Assembly (NCBI GenBank): GCA_016490735.1
Contig: JAEMWC010000212.1
Location: forward strand, 889,501 to 953,500
Reading direction: 5' to 3'
Length of the DNA stretch: 64,000 nucleotides
Origin: Pachyseris speciosa
Taxonomy: Eukaryota > Cnidaria > Anthozoa > Scleractinia > Pachyseridae
A program made the translations under genes and the position numbers. The notes beneath the pieces are model-generated. The model worked only from the letters and a program-made list of their open reading frames with translations, had not been told where the DNA came from and searched no databases. This document shows positions 34,335 to 45,190 of the stretch, in pieces. The first letter of the stretch is position 1; each line of letters starts with the position of its first letter.

Positions 34335-34647
34335 TGCACATGTCATCGGCTTCCCCGTGGGGTCGACCCCCGGGCTAACCAGGGGGATTGTAAAATCAGT
34401 CAAGCAAACTTGAGGAATTTCCCGGGGGGGTCGAGGAATCTTTCAAGACAAAGTCCCCAGGGTGAGGTGTCTCTCAGCTGAAAATCCTCGTGACATCCTT
34501 TTCAAACCCCCTAATCTTTGATCGTAAAACAATGTCAAGATTTCCCCCAACCTCGGGCAAAGAACCCATCGATCTCCTTGAATTCCCCCACATATCTCCC
34601 TGGTAGACCCAGGGGTTGACCCCACGGGGAAGCCGATGACATGTGCA
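34335..34647. mobile_element. Harbinger-like MITE, copy 1
   Basis: The element is 313 bp with near-perfect terminal inverted repeats. The left end reads tgcacatgtcatcggcttcc, then cgtggggtcgaccc; the right end is the complement, agccgatgacatgtgca. It is flanked by TTA on both sides (34332-34334, 34648-34650). TTA/TWA 3-bp duplications are typical of PIF/Harbinger elements. It has no coding capacity. A second copy interrupts the transposase at 54.5 kb. Confidence 0.85.
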
Positions 34648-34650
34648 TTA

Positions 34651-35250
34651 TGGGTCGTCGTTTTCTCTCGTCGTTTTCTAGAGACGCTTGCGTATTAGTA
34701 AAATAAGCTTTAAAACACATTCACATACAACCTGTGAAGGCACAGATTCAGCACATAACACTAATACACTACATAGAAAAACTAATAGCGCTGATAATCC
34801 ACTACGTACAGTATATATAATGATCATAATGGTCATAAACGTAAAAACGTTACTCGCATCTTCTCTTCGATCCGTGGCTTCTTTAATAGAGTCCAACATG
34901 GTCACATTCTTAGGTTATTGCTGTGTTATTTTTCGTTAGCGCTTGCGCAGAAACGCCCGAAGTGAGCTTTGTGGATGAAACACGACGACAACGACGACGA
35001 AGAACGGACGACATTGTTAGACTCGGGCAATTAAAAGATTGCTACAGTCAGGGTTGACCATGTTCATTTAAATATTAATTCGTGCTGCTGTGATTGAAAA
35101 ATATGAGAGGCCACACTAAGAATTCCTAACCCCAATGTCAGGTACATGGCCTGATGACCTTATTATATCAACTGTCGCAGATCGCCGGACAAACTTCATC
35201 TCAAAATCTATATTTGAGAATGAATATATGAAAATCACATATTTGAACTG
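34651..35250. other. No gene recognised
   Basis: Contains a short (ACGACG)n-like run at 34982-35005. The frames at 34688-34939 lie on both strands and are not protein-like. Confidence 0.35.
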
Positions 35251-35252
35251 CG

Positions 35253-35463
35253 GATTAAAGAATGAATATGTGAATGATCATCGCCGTTATTTAAGTCACT
35301 GAGTTGGCTTGTTAGTTCAGTTGGTAGAGCGCTGCACCGGTATCGCAGAGGTCATGGGTTCAAACCCCGTACAAGCCTGAATTTTTTTTTCAGGCTTTAT
35401 TTGCACTACTGCTTAAGTAGTGTTCATAACTGCGATGATCATTCACATATTCATTCTTTAATG
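35253..35463 (+). mobile_element. tRNA-Thr-derived SINE with flanking inverted 30-mers
   Basis: A tRNA-like body is followed by a hairpin (ggcttgta...caagcctga, then tttttttt, tcaggc) and a conserved tail with cttaagtagtgttcataact and gatgatcattcacatattc. The last ~30 bp of the tail occur upstream in inverted orientation (35253-35282), so the unit has its own terminal inverted repeats. Related tails occur at 35655, 37990 and 46300. Confidence 0.75.
35306..35377 (+). tRNA. tRNA-Thr(GGT)-like sequence, SINE head
   Basis: A 72-nt cloverleaf is possible. The acceptor stem ggcttgt/acaagcc pairs over all 7 bp, the D arm is ttcagttggtaga, and the T arm has gggttcaaacccc. The anticodon loop is ccggtat, giving anticodon GGT at 35339-35341, but position 33 is C instead of the usual U and the anticodon stem has one mismatch. 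Being the head of a repeated element, it is more likely a Pol III promoter module of a SINE than a working tRNA gene. Confidence 0.5.
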
Positions 35464-35559
35464 AGCAAATAAAGAAGCCTCGCCTGTGATCTGTTCTGTG
35501 GTAAAGCACGCAGCAAGTGAATAGAGCACGAAAGAAGTGCAGGGGAAACACGAGACGTA

Positions 35560-35655
35560 GCCGCTGCACCGGTATCGCAGAGGTTATGGGTTCAAAACCC
35601 GTACAAGCCTGATTTTTTTTCAGGCTTTATTTTCACTCCTGCTTAAGTAGTGCCC
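35560..35655 (+). mobile_element. Partial SINE copy
   Basis: Starts in the anticodon arm (gctgcaccggtatcgcag) and continues through the T arm, hairpin and tail to agtagtgcccat. It is cut by the inverted LINE piece that begins at 35656. The 5' half is replaced by a gagcacgaaagaagtg-type word of another repeat. Confidence 0.7.
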
Positions 35656-36815
35656 ATAAATATCATCAAATAGACGAATGTTCTGGCTTTTGTGGTGGTC
35701 TTTAATGAACCCAGTTTGGTCAGGGTGTACTAATTTTGATAACACACTGTCAATTTTCGCGATGGCTTTCGAAACAATCTTGTAGTCAACGTTTAATAAC
35801 GTGATCGGCCGCAAGTTTGATATAAGGTATAAGGGTGATCACACCTCTTCTTTGAGAAATGGACATCTCACCCACATCTTCATTTAAACAATGAACTAGG
35901 TCTTTCCCAAGTATTCCAAAAAATGTGTTATAGAACTCAACGGTAAAACTATCTTCGTCAGGCGATTAACCCAAATTAAACGTTTTCAAGATTTCCTCAC
36001 ATTCCTTAAAGGTAAGAACTGCAATTGGCGGATGTCGAATGGAAGAATTATTTCAACCTATTAAAAGTGGTATGCAAGGAGACCAAACTGTGTGAATTTT
36101 ATTACAAACGTTTACTTAAGATTATAACGACAAGAAAAGAATTATTCATTTATGGGATAGCTAATGATCGAGCGTGTTTCTTTTGTCGCATGGCTGACTC
36201 TGTCTACCATACTTTTGTCGAAAGTCCAGTCTCAAAATTGTTCTGTGGCCAGGTAATTAAATGGTTCAATGTGGAAAATGCTTCTTCCTTCTCTCCATTC
36301 CCTTTTGGGACCTTTCTTGGGATGCTAAGTAGCTCGCGCGTTTTAGACCCTAAAGTCAGGAAGCTGAACTACGCTCTGCTGTTTGCGAAATATTACATTT
36401 ATTGCCAGAAGTTAAATGATAAAGCATTGAACTTTAATGAATTGTTGTTGGCTTAGCTTGCTATATTGGTTGTTGAGTTCATTCTCATAGTTTCGCCACC
36501 GTTTGATGCATTAAAAAATTGACTGTGATTTCTTGCGTAATGAAATGTTTCCTTTAACAGAGGGTTGGCTGTTTTAAGCTGGAATCTAAGCCAGTAGCTT
36601 AATGTTGAAGCTTTTATGTCTATACTTAAAGAGTACCGTCCAAGCTCTGCCCTACAGGCATGTTCTCTGTGTACCATGGTGTATTTAGTGTTTGTTAACA
36701 GAACTTGATATGTGAGTCAGTGAGTGAATAAATGAATGATAGAACAAACGAACGAACGAACGAACGAACGAACGAAAGAACGAACGAATGGATGGATGGA
36801 TGGATGAATATATCG
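35656..36815 (+). mobile_element. L1/Tx1-type LINE with 5' inversion
   Basis: On the plus strand (36013-36456) the frame encodes the C-terminal end of an L1/Tx1-like ORF2: LCEFYYKRLLKIITTRKELF, CFFCRMADSVYHTFVESPVS with a CxxC-type zinc-binding look, and FAKYYIYCQKLN. On the minus strand, directly adjacent and head to head (36012-35656), is an earlier part of the same protein: LTFKECEEILKTFNLG, SQRRGVITLIP, RPITLLNVDYKIVSKAIAKI and HPDQTGFI. The segment between them, including the catalytic core, is missing. The 3' end is a (GAAC)n then (TGGA)n run at 36736-36806. Confidence 0.75.
36733..36807. repeat. (GAAC)n/(TGGA)n microsatellite
   Basis: About ten GAAC units followed by four TGGA units, forming the 3' tail of the LINE. 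Confidence 0.9.
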
Positions 36816-36960
36816 AAAACTTTATTTAAGCACGGTAATTTTCGTCAAAAATTTACAATCTCTGCATTTTTGTCTTTCACAAAAGCCGTGAACCATTAAA
36901 GTACACATGAATCAAAAATTAACTATCAATTATTTATACGTTTTTACATAGCTTATAAAA

Positions 36961-38106
36961 GGGTCTCAATGGGGTTCAACCGTTAGCCGTAAAAGGGCCA
37001 AAAATTTAACCGTTAGCGCAAATTAAAGGTCTCAATTGTCTTGTAAAGAACTCCATTTGCGTTATTTTTAACTAATTCGGCTAATTACTGTCATTTGACA
37101 ACGACGGAAATGGAGGATGTGACTTTAAAATGGATCGCACCACACTCTTTGACAGCCGCCTTGACGTTTTGATAGCTCTCGCCATTTTCTGACCTTGTTG
37201 TTTAGTTTTTCTTTATAAGTGGCGGCTTTGCTATCCATGGCTAGCTATGGCTGTAGTGAAGGTAGTTGTTAGTTCTATCGCACTGGAGAGAAGAAGCCCA
37301 TAGAAAGATACAAAGCAAGGATTCAAATCGACGAAGATCACAAATATATTGCTTCTTTCAAAAGTGTTTTGATTGACTTTTTTGGTCTGAATGATGACCA
37401 GGCCAAGAAATTTGGTTTGGCGTCGTTTTGACCTGAAACTTTATCGGCTGGTAAAAGGTAATGGCAAAGCGGAAAAAAAAAATTATGCCCTATCAATTCA
37501 ACAACGTCTGGAGCTGGAATTGCCCTTCTTGCTTGGCTCGGATGGGGAAAGCGAGCAAAACGTTAAGTAGTCTTAAAATTCAAAGGTACAACGAGCCAAA
37601 AACAGAAAGCATGTGAGTAGGCATTTGTCTGCGGGTAGGATCAAGAAAGGCTCAAGTAACGTCAGTTGGGTATGTGGTTTTAATTTCGCTAGTTTCAAGA
37701 GCACTGTACAGGACTGATGTGTATTTGTGGACTGAGAATGTTCCCTATACTTTTCATGATTTTGCCATGCTCCGCACCAATGAAAATTAAATATTATATT
37801 TCCAGTTAATTATTACATTGTAATGTAAAACAATGGTAATTAATTATTAAAATTTCAGTTAGCCGTAACGGTTGGTAGAGCATCGCACCAGTATCGCGAG
37901 GTCACGGGTTCCAACCCCGTTTAAGTCCTGAATTTGTTTCAGGCTACTTTACGCAATTGCAAACATTGCGTTCACAACTTCGAGGATCATTTCTTAATTT
38001 CAAAAAAATAACCGTTAGCCATAAAAGGGCCAAAAATTTAACCGTTAGGTGTAAAAGTGCTTAAAATTTAACCGTTAGCCGTAAAAGGTACTACTCCATT
38101 GAGACC
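36961..38106. mobile_element. Element bounded by accgttagcc repeats
   Basis: At both ends ggtctcaatgg words lie in inverted orientation (36962 and 38095), next to taaccgttagccgtaaaagg units. Such units occur twice on the left and four times on the right, all on the same strand. Inside are a SINE copy (37861-38010) and a degraded coding-like stretch at 37280-37440 (ERYKARIQIDEDHKYIASFK, LIDFFGLNDDQAKKFGL). I cannot place it in a superfamily. Confidence 0.4.
37861..38012 (+). mobile_element. SINE copy, diverged subfamily
   Basis: tRNA-like words gttggtagagc, gcaccagtatcgcgag and gggttccaacccc are followed by cctgaatttgtttcagg and a tail with gcgttcacaacttcgaggat. This is the same architecture as the 35.3-kb copy but with a different tail variant. 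Confidence 0.65.
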
Positions 38107-38189
38107 GTCTTATAGTCCCCATATTTCATTTTCAGTCGTTTCTCTCCTTTCCGTGAAGAGGATTCGCTATTTGTAGAGGTTCCAAACAC

Positions 38190-38660
38190 TGCGCAAAAAG
38201 GCCGATATTCGGGCCCGAATGTACCCGAATACGGATCGATACATCCGGAGTATACGATAGTATTCCAAGGTATTCGAGGACGCATGACGCGACGTATGCC
38301 TGGAATATCCGATTAGAATCCGGACTGTTTTTCCGAATTCGATTAGAATATTTTTGCATACGTCGAAGCATTCGAAATTCATACGTCCAAATTCAGGTCT
38401 AAAAATATTAATGTAGGTACTATTTGAGGTTTGATGATCCTTAGATGTTTGAACATGTCAGAATACCCCGGAGTATCCGAACCAGCATACGACGCGAACA
38501 CGGCAATGCTGACGAACGGGATTCTGGACGTGAACATGCGCGGATACCAACGCGTACAGGATGTCATACAGGTGGTATTCGGGACGTTTACAAGACGAAT
38601 GACGCCATGATTTGCGTATTGTAGTGGTAGCCTGGGGTATTCGGGCCTGAACATCTTTGA
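38190..38660. repeat. gtattcg-rich inverted-repeat region
   Basis: Words such as gatattcgggcccgaat and gggtattcgggcctgaa at the two ends, plus many gtattc/gaatac words inside, suggest a palindromic non-autonomous element. A similar vocabulary (cgtattccattcgaatat) occurs at 47880-47990. Confidence 0.4.
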
Positions 38661-38699
38661 ACAATCCTCGTGTTCAAGAATATGCGAAGTCTGATCCTG

Positions 38700-40180
38700 A
38701 TCGAGTGCCTCGCATTCGCTTTGAACACGGTGTTCTTAAATATGTATTAATGGCGTGTTCATTCAACTCATACACACGCATATCCTTTGGTATTTTAGCA
38801 TTTTTTCTGAACTTTGAGCTATTCCCGAGTATAGGGGGGATCCCTTTTTGGGAAACGTCAATTGACCCGTAATTTTCTTCTTTTCATGCGAAGGTAGAAT
38901 GGCCAAAACAGTTTGTTTAAAGTTAAGCAAAAAGGCTAGACACCGTAAAATTGATCTAACAAAACTTTATTTGACAGAGGGTTTAAATAACATGTATTAA
39001 AAGCTACCTTTAAAAATATAACTGTCATTTATGTCCACGTCACGTTATATCTGAAGTTTTGCTGTATGAAACTTGAAACTTTCAGTTTTACAAATTAACT
39101 CACATGCCTATCACTGACGAGTTAAACGTCGACAGTGACGAAATCATAACTTTCAATTTGACAATCGCGTTCCAGACGTCTTCACAGATAGAACAAACTA
39201 TAAAATGTCTATATATACGGCCTAAACTCGGAAACTTTTCGGTTGTATGCTCAATGGAATGTCGTTAGCGACGACGGCGACGGCAACGAAAACGTCATTT
39301 CAAATATAACTTTGCTGCTGGCGACATGTCCAGGAACTAATTAAGTTACTATGAACGACGTCAAAGTAAGAAAATAGAAAGAAACAATTGCCGCCATTCG
39401 CTCACGTTCTCAAGAAAACATAAAACTTGGGTCATTTCACGTGTTGTTTTGCTGAGGACGGCAAAGAAATGTACCAAAATGCAAAAAGATCGTGCAGAGG
39501 AATTGTTCTTGCTCACTAAGCCTATTGTTTAGTGGCTTCTCGTTGCCGTTGCCGTCTTCGTTGCTTAAGCTCCCTAAATGACAGTGACGCCGTACTTTTG
39601 ATGAACCGAACCTAATGCATTCAATTAAGTACATGAAAAGTTCGGCGTCTGAATCAATTAAGAACGGATATTTTAACGGCTCAACCGTTCTTTTCGCCTG
39701 GAGGAGGCGGGAATTTCGACTTTGGATCCGGAACGGCTTTGATTCAGACACCAAACTTTTCATGTGCCGAACTTAATGCGTAAATTATTATATTGTATGT
39801 GTAAACAGTTGTACTCATTACTGGAACTGGAACTGAAACTGTATGAAGAACACTTGTGAAACCACAACTTAAGTTCGACTTCTGAATCAACAGGCGTAAT
39901 TTTGTTAATTTGGGTCGGTCCAAATTCGAATTAAATTCAAATTGTTCAGGTTTTGCCATCTTTTTGTGAGTCAAGAAATCACAACTACATTTCATCGATT
40001 ACTCTGACAAATACTAATTACCACTTGTTATAGAAAGATACTCAACTGGTGAGTGATAACTCTCTCATTCCCACAGCCATTGACTTTAAGTCATGCGATG
40101 TGGTTAAGTTTGTGGTTTCATTTTCATTTTCATTTTCAGGGTAGTGCTTGTGGTTTTCAACAATGCTTATGTTCTTCACC
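38700..40180. other. No gene recognised
   Basis: AT-rich. The inverted words cttttcatgt[g]ccgaact/gttcggcg lie around 39633-39765 (cattcaattaagtacatgaaaagttcggcgtctgaatc versus gattcagacaccaaacttttcatg), which could be a ~130-bp fold-back. Confidence 0.35.
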
Positions 40181-40182
40181 AT

Positions 40183-40641
40183 TCACCAAATGAAACGTGA
40201 GAATTGTTTAGAGTTGCTCTTGAGAATGAGAGGGTTAATTATCATCAGAATCTTTATCACTAGAAAGTTGACGGACTCTTCACCTCCCTGAACTCGCTGT
40301 TCAACACTCTCGCTTTCAGATTCATTTCTTTCATCTCTTCGGTCTGGCGTCTCTTCTTCTTTTAATGCCCAAGCCACCTGAAGCCTGGGCATTGATCATA
40401 CTGATCGAGGCCCCTCCATTCTTGGAACACAGGTTCTGATGTCCTCCTTTCTCGACTGCTCAATCCTCTGTTGGAGCCTGTTCATCAGGCTATCAGCTTG
40501 TTGGGATCTCCAACATGGCTTTCGCACTATCCACTTTCCCTCAGCACCATCCTCCTCATCACTGACATAATCATAGTTAATTTCTTTCATCCTGTCCTTC
40601 TCCTGGCCACGTGCCACTTTCAATCGTGCACTAAAAAGCTG
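40183..40641 (-). pseudogene. 3' exon of an unrecognised conserved protein
   Basis: The exon follows an acceptor (tttttccag|ctttttag). It reads ARLKVARGQEKDRMKEINYD, YVSDEEDGAEGKWIVRKPCW and RSQQADSLMNRLQQRI, then after an in-frame TGA (40396-40398) continues PRLQVAWALKEEETPDRRDE. The acidic DEEDG next to a basic/tryptophan-rich segment is reminiscent of multicopy uncharacterised cnidarian proteins, but I cannot name the family. The nonsense codon together with the broken 5' exon suggests a pseudogene. Confidence 0.5.
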
Positions 40642-41119
40642 GAAAAAATAAAGATGCCATTTAATTTTGGTTAAATACTGGGGTGCTTCTGACACCTTTG
40701 TGCTGACCTATGTGAGACAGTTTGTACCCAAATTGGTGCTATTTTAATTTTTCAATGATTTAAAGTGCCTCTGAACCCCATGTACAGAATGTTTTAAAAC
40801 TTTGCAGAAAAATGGATCTTCATGTGCTGATTGCAATTCAATGATAAAAATCGGAGGTCACTGGACTCATTTTTGAGTTACAGGCACATAAAGCCAAAAT
40901 TTAGGGTATTTCTAAGAAGCTGTACTGTTGCTATGGTAACCTTAATATGTCACAAAATTGATCGCAAATTGTTGAGAAATAATTGGGAAATGTTTTGATA
41001 CCATTTTCAAGACAACAAATAAAAAATTGGGGAAGTATCGACCCATCAAAGAGTTGGTGTTTAAAAATAACGAAAGGTCCATTTTGAGCCACCTTAAAGT
41101 AAAGTTAAATTCTAGTCAA

Positions 41120-42370
41120 AACTTAAGGATGAAAATCTTTTGGTAATGTTTGTAATGAACATTCGCTAAACTGGACTCAAAGTTCACTCTAACCCAGGGT
41201 TAGCCTAATCATGCTTTGAACAACTGGGCCCAGAAGTACAAAGCGAATTGCATGTCAATAATTAATAAGTTTGGGAAATAATATGCAACATAAAAATCAG
41301 GGTTGTCATTAGGGGCTGTAACCCATAACACCTGATACGGCTTCGCTCAGTTGTTGTTATGGGTGATTGTTGTTTTGTTAACAAACAATGTTCATGGAGC
41401 AAGATCAGATGTTACAGGCGTTATGCCTGCTCCAAAACTTAATGACAGCTCTGAAAGTCACCATGTAACCTAACCAAAAACTCTTCAATTACTTGCTAAT
41501 TAAGAAAAATTATTATCAATATACGCGGCCAAATAGAAAATTGGCCTCTTCAAAACACACGCTCAGTGGGCCGCAAAAGACGGACAGCGGGCTGCTAATG
41601 CATTATCAGCCCTACAGCTGATTGGTTCTTGCTTCATCATCTGATGGATTTTAACCAATTAGAGTAAATGGGGGGCCGCAATGACACTACGCGGGCGCAG
41701 ATAAACAATATTCCCGAAAAAAGTCATGTTATTCCAGCAAACAGGCTTACATTTTACTGTCTTTAAGTGATATCCCTTATCTTCATTTGCCATCTGTTCC
41801 TCAAGATGATGTCGCACAGACATGTGTAGTGAAAGGGCACTAAGAATTGAAGGTAAAACAATGATTCATTATCTCAATTTGTAAACAAGATTCTCCTCTT
41901 GAATGTGTAAGTTTACAAAGAAATGAATCTGACTTACTCTAGTACATTTTTAGAGGAAAACAGCACTTCAAAGCATCTTAATTTCCAAATTTTCTGGATG
42001 AGCATTCCCACAGAGCCTCCCCCCCCCCCCCCCAAGAGGGGAGTGCCTTTCGGGTCTGATAAACTCAGGTACCCAATTCAAAAGTTAGTGACAAAACTGA
42101 AAAGTGTGACAAATGCCTAAGGATTTTACCGAGAAGCCACACCAGTTTCTTTTTTGCATAACTATCACGTACATTTGCTAATAATTGTTGCATATCTAGT
42201 GCAGTTCATTGCTATTTAATGGAATTACACACAAATCTGTCTTTCAGATCTATACTCACTTATGGGTCTCTAAGAATAACATCTTTCCCACTGCTAACTT
42301 TTCAAGGACAGAGTCAAGTTACAGCACTGGCAAGGTCATCTTTTTTGGTTACTAGGATGGCCAGAAACCG
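41120..42370. other. No gene recognised; poly(C) run
   Basis: A 16-bp poly(C) run lies at 42019-42034. A hairpin-like repeat (acccataacacctgatac...gttgttatgggt) lies at 41330-41372. I see no coding exon. Confidence 0.35.
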
Positions 42371-42379
42371 GCCTTGTAA

Positions 42380-42791
42380 ATAACTTTAGACTTCTGAGAG
42401 CGGTCTACTCCTGCGTCAACCTTAAGATAGTTTTTCAGAACACTCTCCGCATCAAGTCTTATTTTCCTTATAAGGACTGCTTAAACCACTCTCAGAAGTC
42501 TAAAGTCATTTATAAGGCCGGTTGCTGGGACTGCACTGATTTTTACATCGGTAAGACAAAAAGAAGACTTCATGACAGGAAAACTGAACATTTCAAGGCA
42601 CTCACTAAAAATGACCACACATCAGCTATTGCTGACCACATTAAAACCACTAGACACAACATCAAGTGGGATCATGCAGACATTTTTTAGCATCGGGCAA
42701 AACCGATTATCATTGTAAAATTAAGGAACCCTTATTTATCCAAGAATTTAAGCCAGCTTTTAATGTAAACATTAGTAGTGAGAAGTTGTAA
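42380..42791 (+). mobile_element. Penelope-like element, GIY-YIG endonuclease end
   Basis: The plus strand encodes the C-terminal endonuclease of a Penelope-like retroelement: LRAVYSCVNLKIVFQNTLRI, CWDCTDFYIGKTKRRLHDRK with the YIG half of the GIY-YIG motif, KTEHFKALTKNDHTSAIADH, and a degraded end matching IQEF-KPAFNVNISSEKL. A 2-bp insertion near 42682 shifts the frame. The reverse transcriptase is absent, so this is a 5'-truncated dead copy. Confidence 0.75.
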
Positions 42792-44851
42792 AGAGTTGCT
42801 TTATTAATAAGGTGTATCCTTTCACATATTTACTGTTAAGATAGTTTTTCTTGATCTTGGATCCAGAGCCCTGTATTAAAAGTATATAAACAGTTTTCAA
42901 AAATTGTAACAGTCACTTTTGGAAATATAATTATGTTGCCTAGCATACGAAATGTATGTTACGTTAACATACATTTACGTTGGTTTACCATGTTTATCTC
43001 CACTGTTTGAGTTTTATTTTTAGTACTACAATGTTTATTTCCTACGATGCACTATCAAATTTACTGAAACCCCAGATAAGGGGCATTTAAGGATTAACAT
43101 GAAATGGGCCCTTTGCAAATAACCACATGGTACAAATCTGTCATGCTGATTACAGCAAGTAACACACAGAAACAGAAAACAGAAAAACTTCATTAATACT
43201 TGACTGGATGAATTTGTTTTCTTTAGGATGTCCCCAAAATGTAGCTTGCTCTACAGCATAGTGGATTTTGTACCAAGTGATTGTTAGTTGCCAAAATCCC
43301 ATTAATGTTTAATACCAGCTAGCCATGTCCATGTAAAGGGGTAACAATGCATCTGCCTTACAGTGCAAGTCATACTGTAGGTGTCTACTGTGAGAGATTT
43401 GACTGTTATTGAGCGATCAGTCAAGTGCCCTTCTGTAAAAGTTAACATGTAAGCACATACACCATACAATGTCTTGATAAATTTGTAATTTTGTTTAGAA
43501 GCCATCCCCCCAATAAAGCCCTTATGAAAAGGATGGTGTACAATCTCATACAACGTACACGTGAATCATAAGTACATCATCTTCATAAGTACATGTATGT
43601 GGACTTGCACACTGAGTTTGCAACTTAGTCTGTGCATCATAACTTATAGAGACAAGAGTTAGACCAGTCTCCTTTCTACTCCAAAACTTACAATACTGAT
43701 CACTCATTGATTACCTACATGTATATAATTATGTGTTTACAAAAAATAATAATAGCTATTTCACATGTACCTTTGCTCAGGCTTGTACAGCTTATCCAAG
43801 GACAAACTTATAGAGAAGGTGAACATCTGCCTGAAGGGAAAGAGAGTGTACAACTTTCAGCTACATGTATTAGAGTCTTTTAGATAGCAGTAGGAGTACA
43901 AGATTAAGTACAACTTTTCGATTTCAATCCAGTTACAGTGTACATTCCCAGAGCCCTCACTCCTCCCTCTTGCTGGAAACCTGATAACAGGGCTGCATAA
44001 GCACTAGGCTTGAAAAGTTATACTTGTGTTCAAACTCTTACTCCAAACTAAAGGTCGCTATCGTCAAGAGAAAAATTGTCTAATTGTCTGACAAACTACC
44101 AAATTTAAAGGCTATTTACACTGGAGCAAAATTTGGCCTAGACCCAATATCCTGCAAAAATTTGACTGTTTCTTTACAAAACTCATCGGGTCCAGACCAA
44201 ATTTTTCTGCCATGTAAAAGGCCTTTTAGTTCCAATGGAAACCTTACTTCATCATTCTTTTTCTCCTTACTCATTAAATAAACAGTTTAATATATTTTCA
44301 AAGTAATTGTAGACTCTATTCCTTCTGTTTATATTTAACCTGTGCATGACTGTCCACTCTCCTTGCCCTGAAATGCTGTTTACCTCCATTAATTGGGGAT
44401 CTTAACTTCAAAATTTTAAATGTATCAGTCACAAAATGTAACCAATTTCTACTGAGGTTTCTGTAGCCAATGCTCAAAATATTTGTCAGCACCACCAATG
44501 TTAAACACGAGGTACTTCTCAACAATTGGCAAGCATTAAACTTTGTTTAACCACAAACAATCCATCAACCAATGAGAACATTTTCTACACCTTCTGGGGA
44601 AAATCATGTGGCCTTGAACACGATTATGAATGGTTAAACAGTCACTGTCTTTCACATTTTTCCTTGTGGAGAGTGGGTAGCTGTATACAGGCTATTTATA
44701 TTATGACACTATTGACAAAACATGTAGCAGTTAACGTGGAGAATCAAAAAATGATGTTATTTAGGATTAATGACATACATGTACTTTGAAAATGAAAATC
44801 AAAATAATATCAAGTAAACCATCAGTGAAAATAACCAACTTTTAAACTTAC
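42792..44851. other. No gene recognised
   Basis: AT-rich intergenic or intronic DNA. It lies between the two exons of the pseudogene at 40.2-45.2 kb, so the Penelope fragment and this stretch may be its intron. Confidence 0.35.
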
Positions 44852-45190
44852 TGAAATTTCAGGTGGAATTTTTCCATCATCTACAGCATTATTTTTTTAT
44901 AGACTTTCTACTTTTTCTTGAACTCTCAGGTCCTCTTTCAGTCCATGCAAGTCAGCAGTTATTGAGTCTTGCAATGAATTCTTTACACTCTCCAAAGCTT
45001 GACCCTGTAGTTTAAGCTGGGCTGATACTATATTGAAGGCATCAAAAAACCTTGCCAACTTCAGCAATGGTGATTGTCACTGTATCACACCTTCATACAG
45101 GAGTCTGATCATCAAAAAATCCACTCGAAGATGAATAGCCTCTCCTGGAGCCGCCACTACTACATGTAGGCCTCCCACTACTCGAGCTTC
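44852..45190 (-). pseudogene. 5' exon of the 40.2-kb unrecognised protein
   Basis: On the minus strand the exon reads SSSGFFDDQTPV, TVTITIAEVGKVF, then in a shifted frame NIVSAQLKLQGQALESVKNS and LQDSITADLHGLKEDLRVQE (a helical, coiled-coil-like stretch), then GKIPPEIS and a perfect donor (tca|gtaagt at 44851). Two stops and a 1-bp insertion break it. The linkage to the 40.6-kb exon is inferred from strand, splice sites and the similar degree of decay. Confidence 0.45.

Noticed and set aside
34443..34720. Minus-strand ORFs reading GSTPGSTREICGGIQGD
   Set aside because: This is the MITE read as protein; the same words appear fused to the transposase frame at 54.7 kb for the same reason.
35306..35377. 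A functional tRNA-Thr gene
   Set aside because: The cloverleaf is good, but it is the head of a repeated element, has C at position 33 and a mismatch in the anticodon stem, so I treat it as a SINE head.
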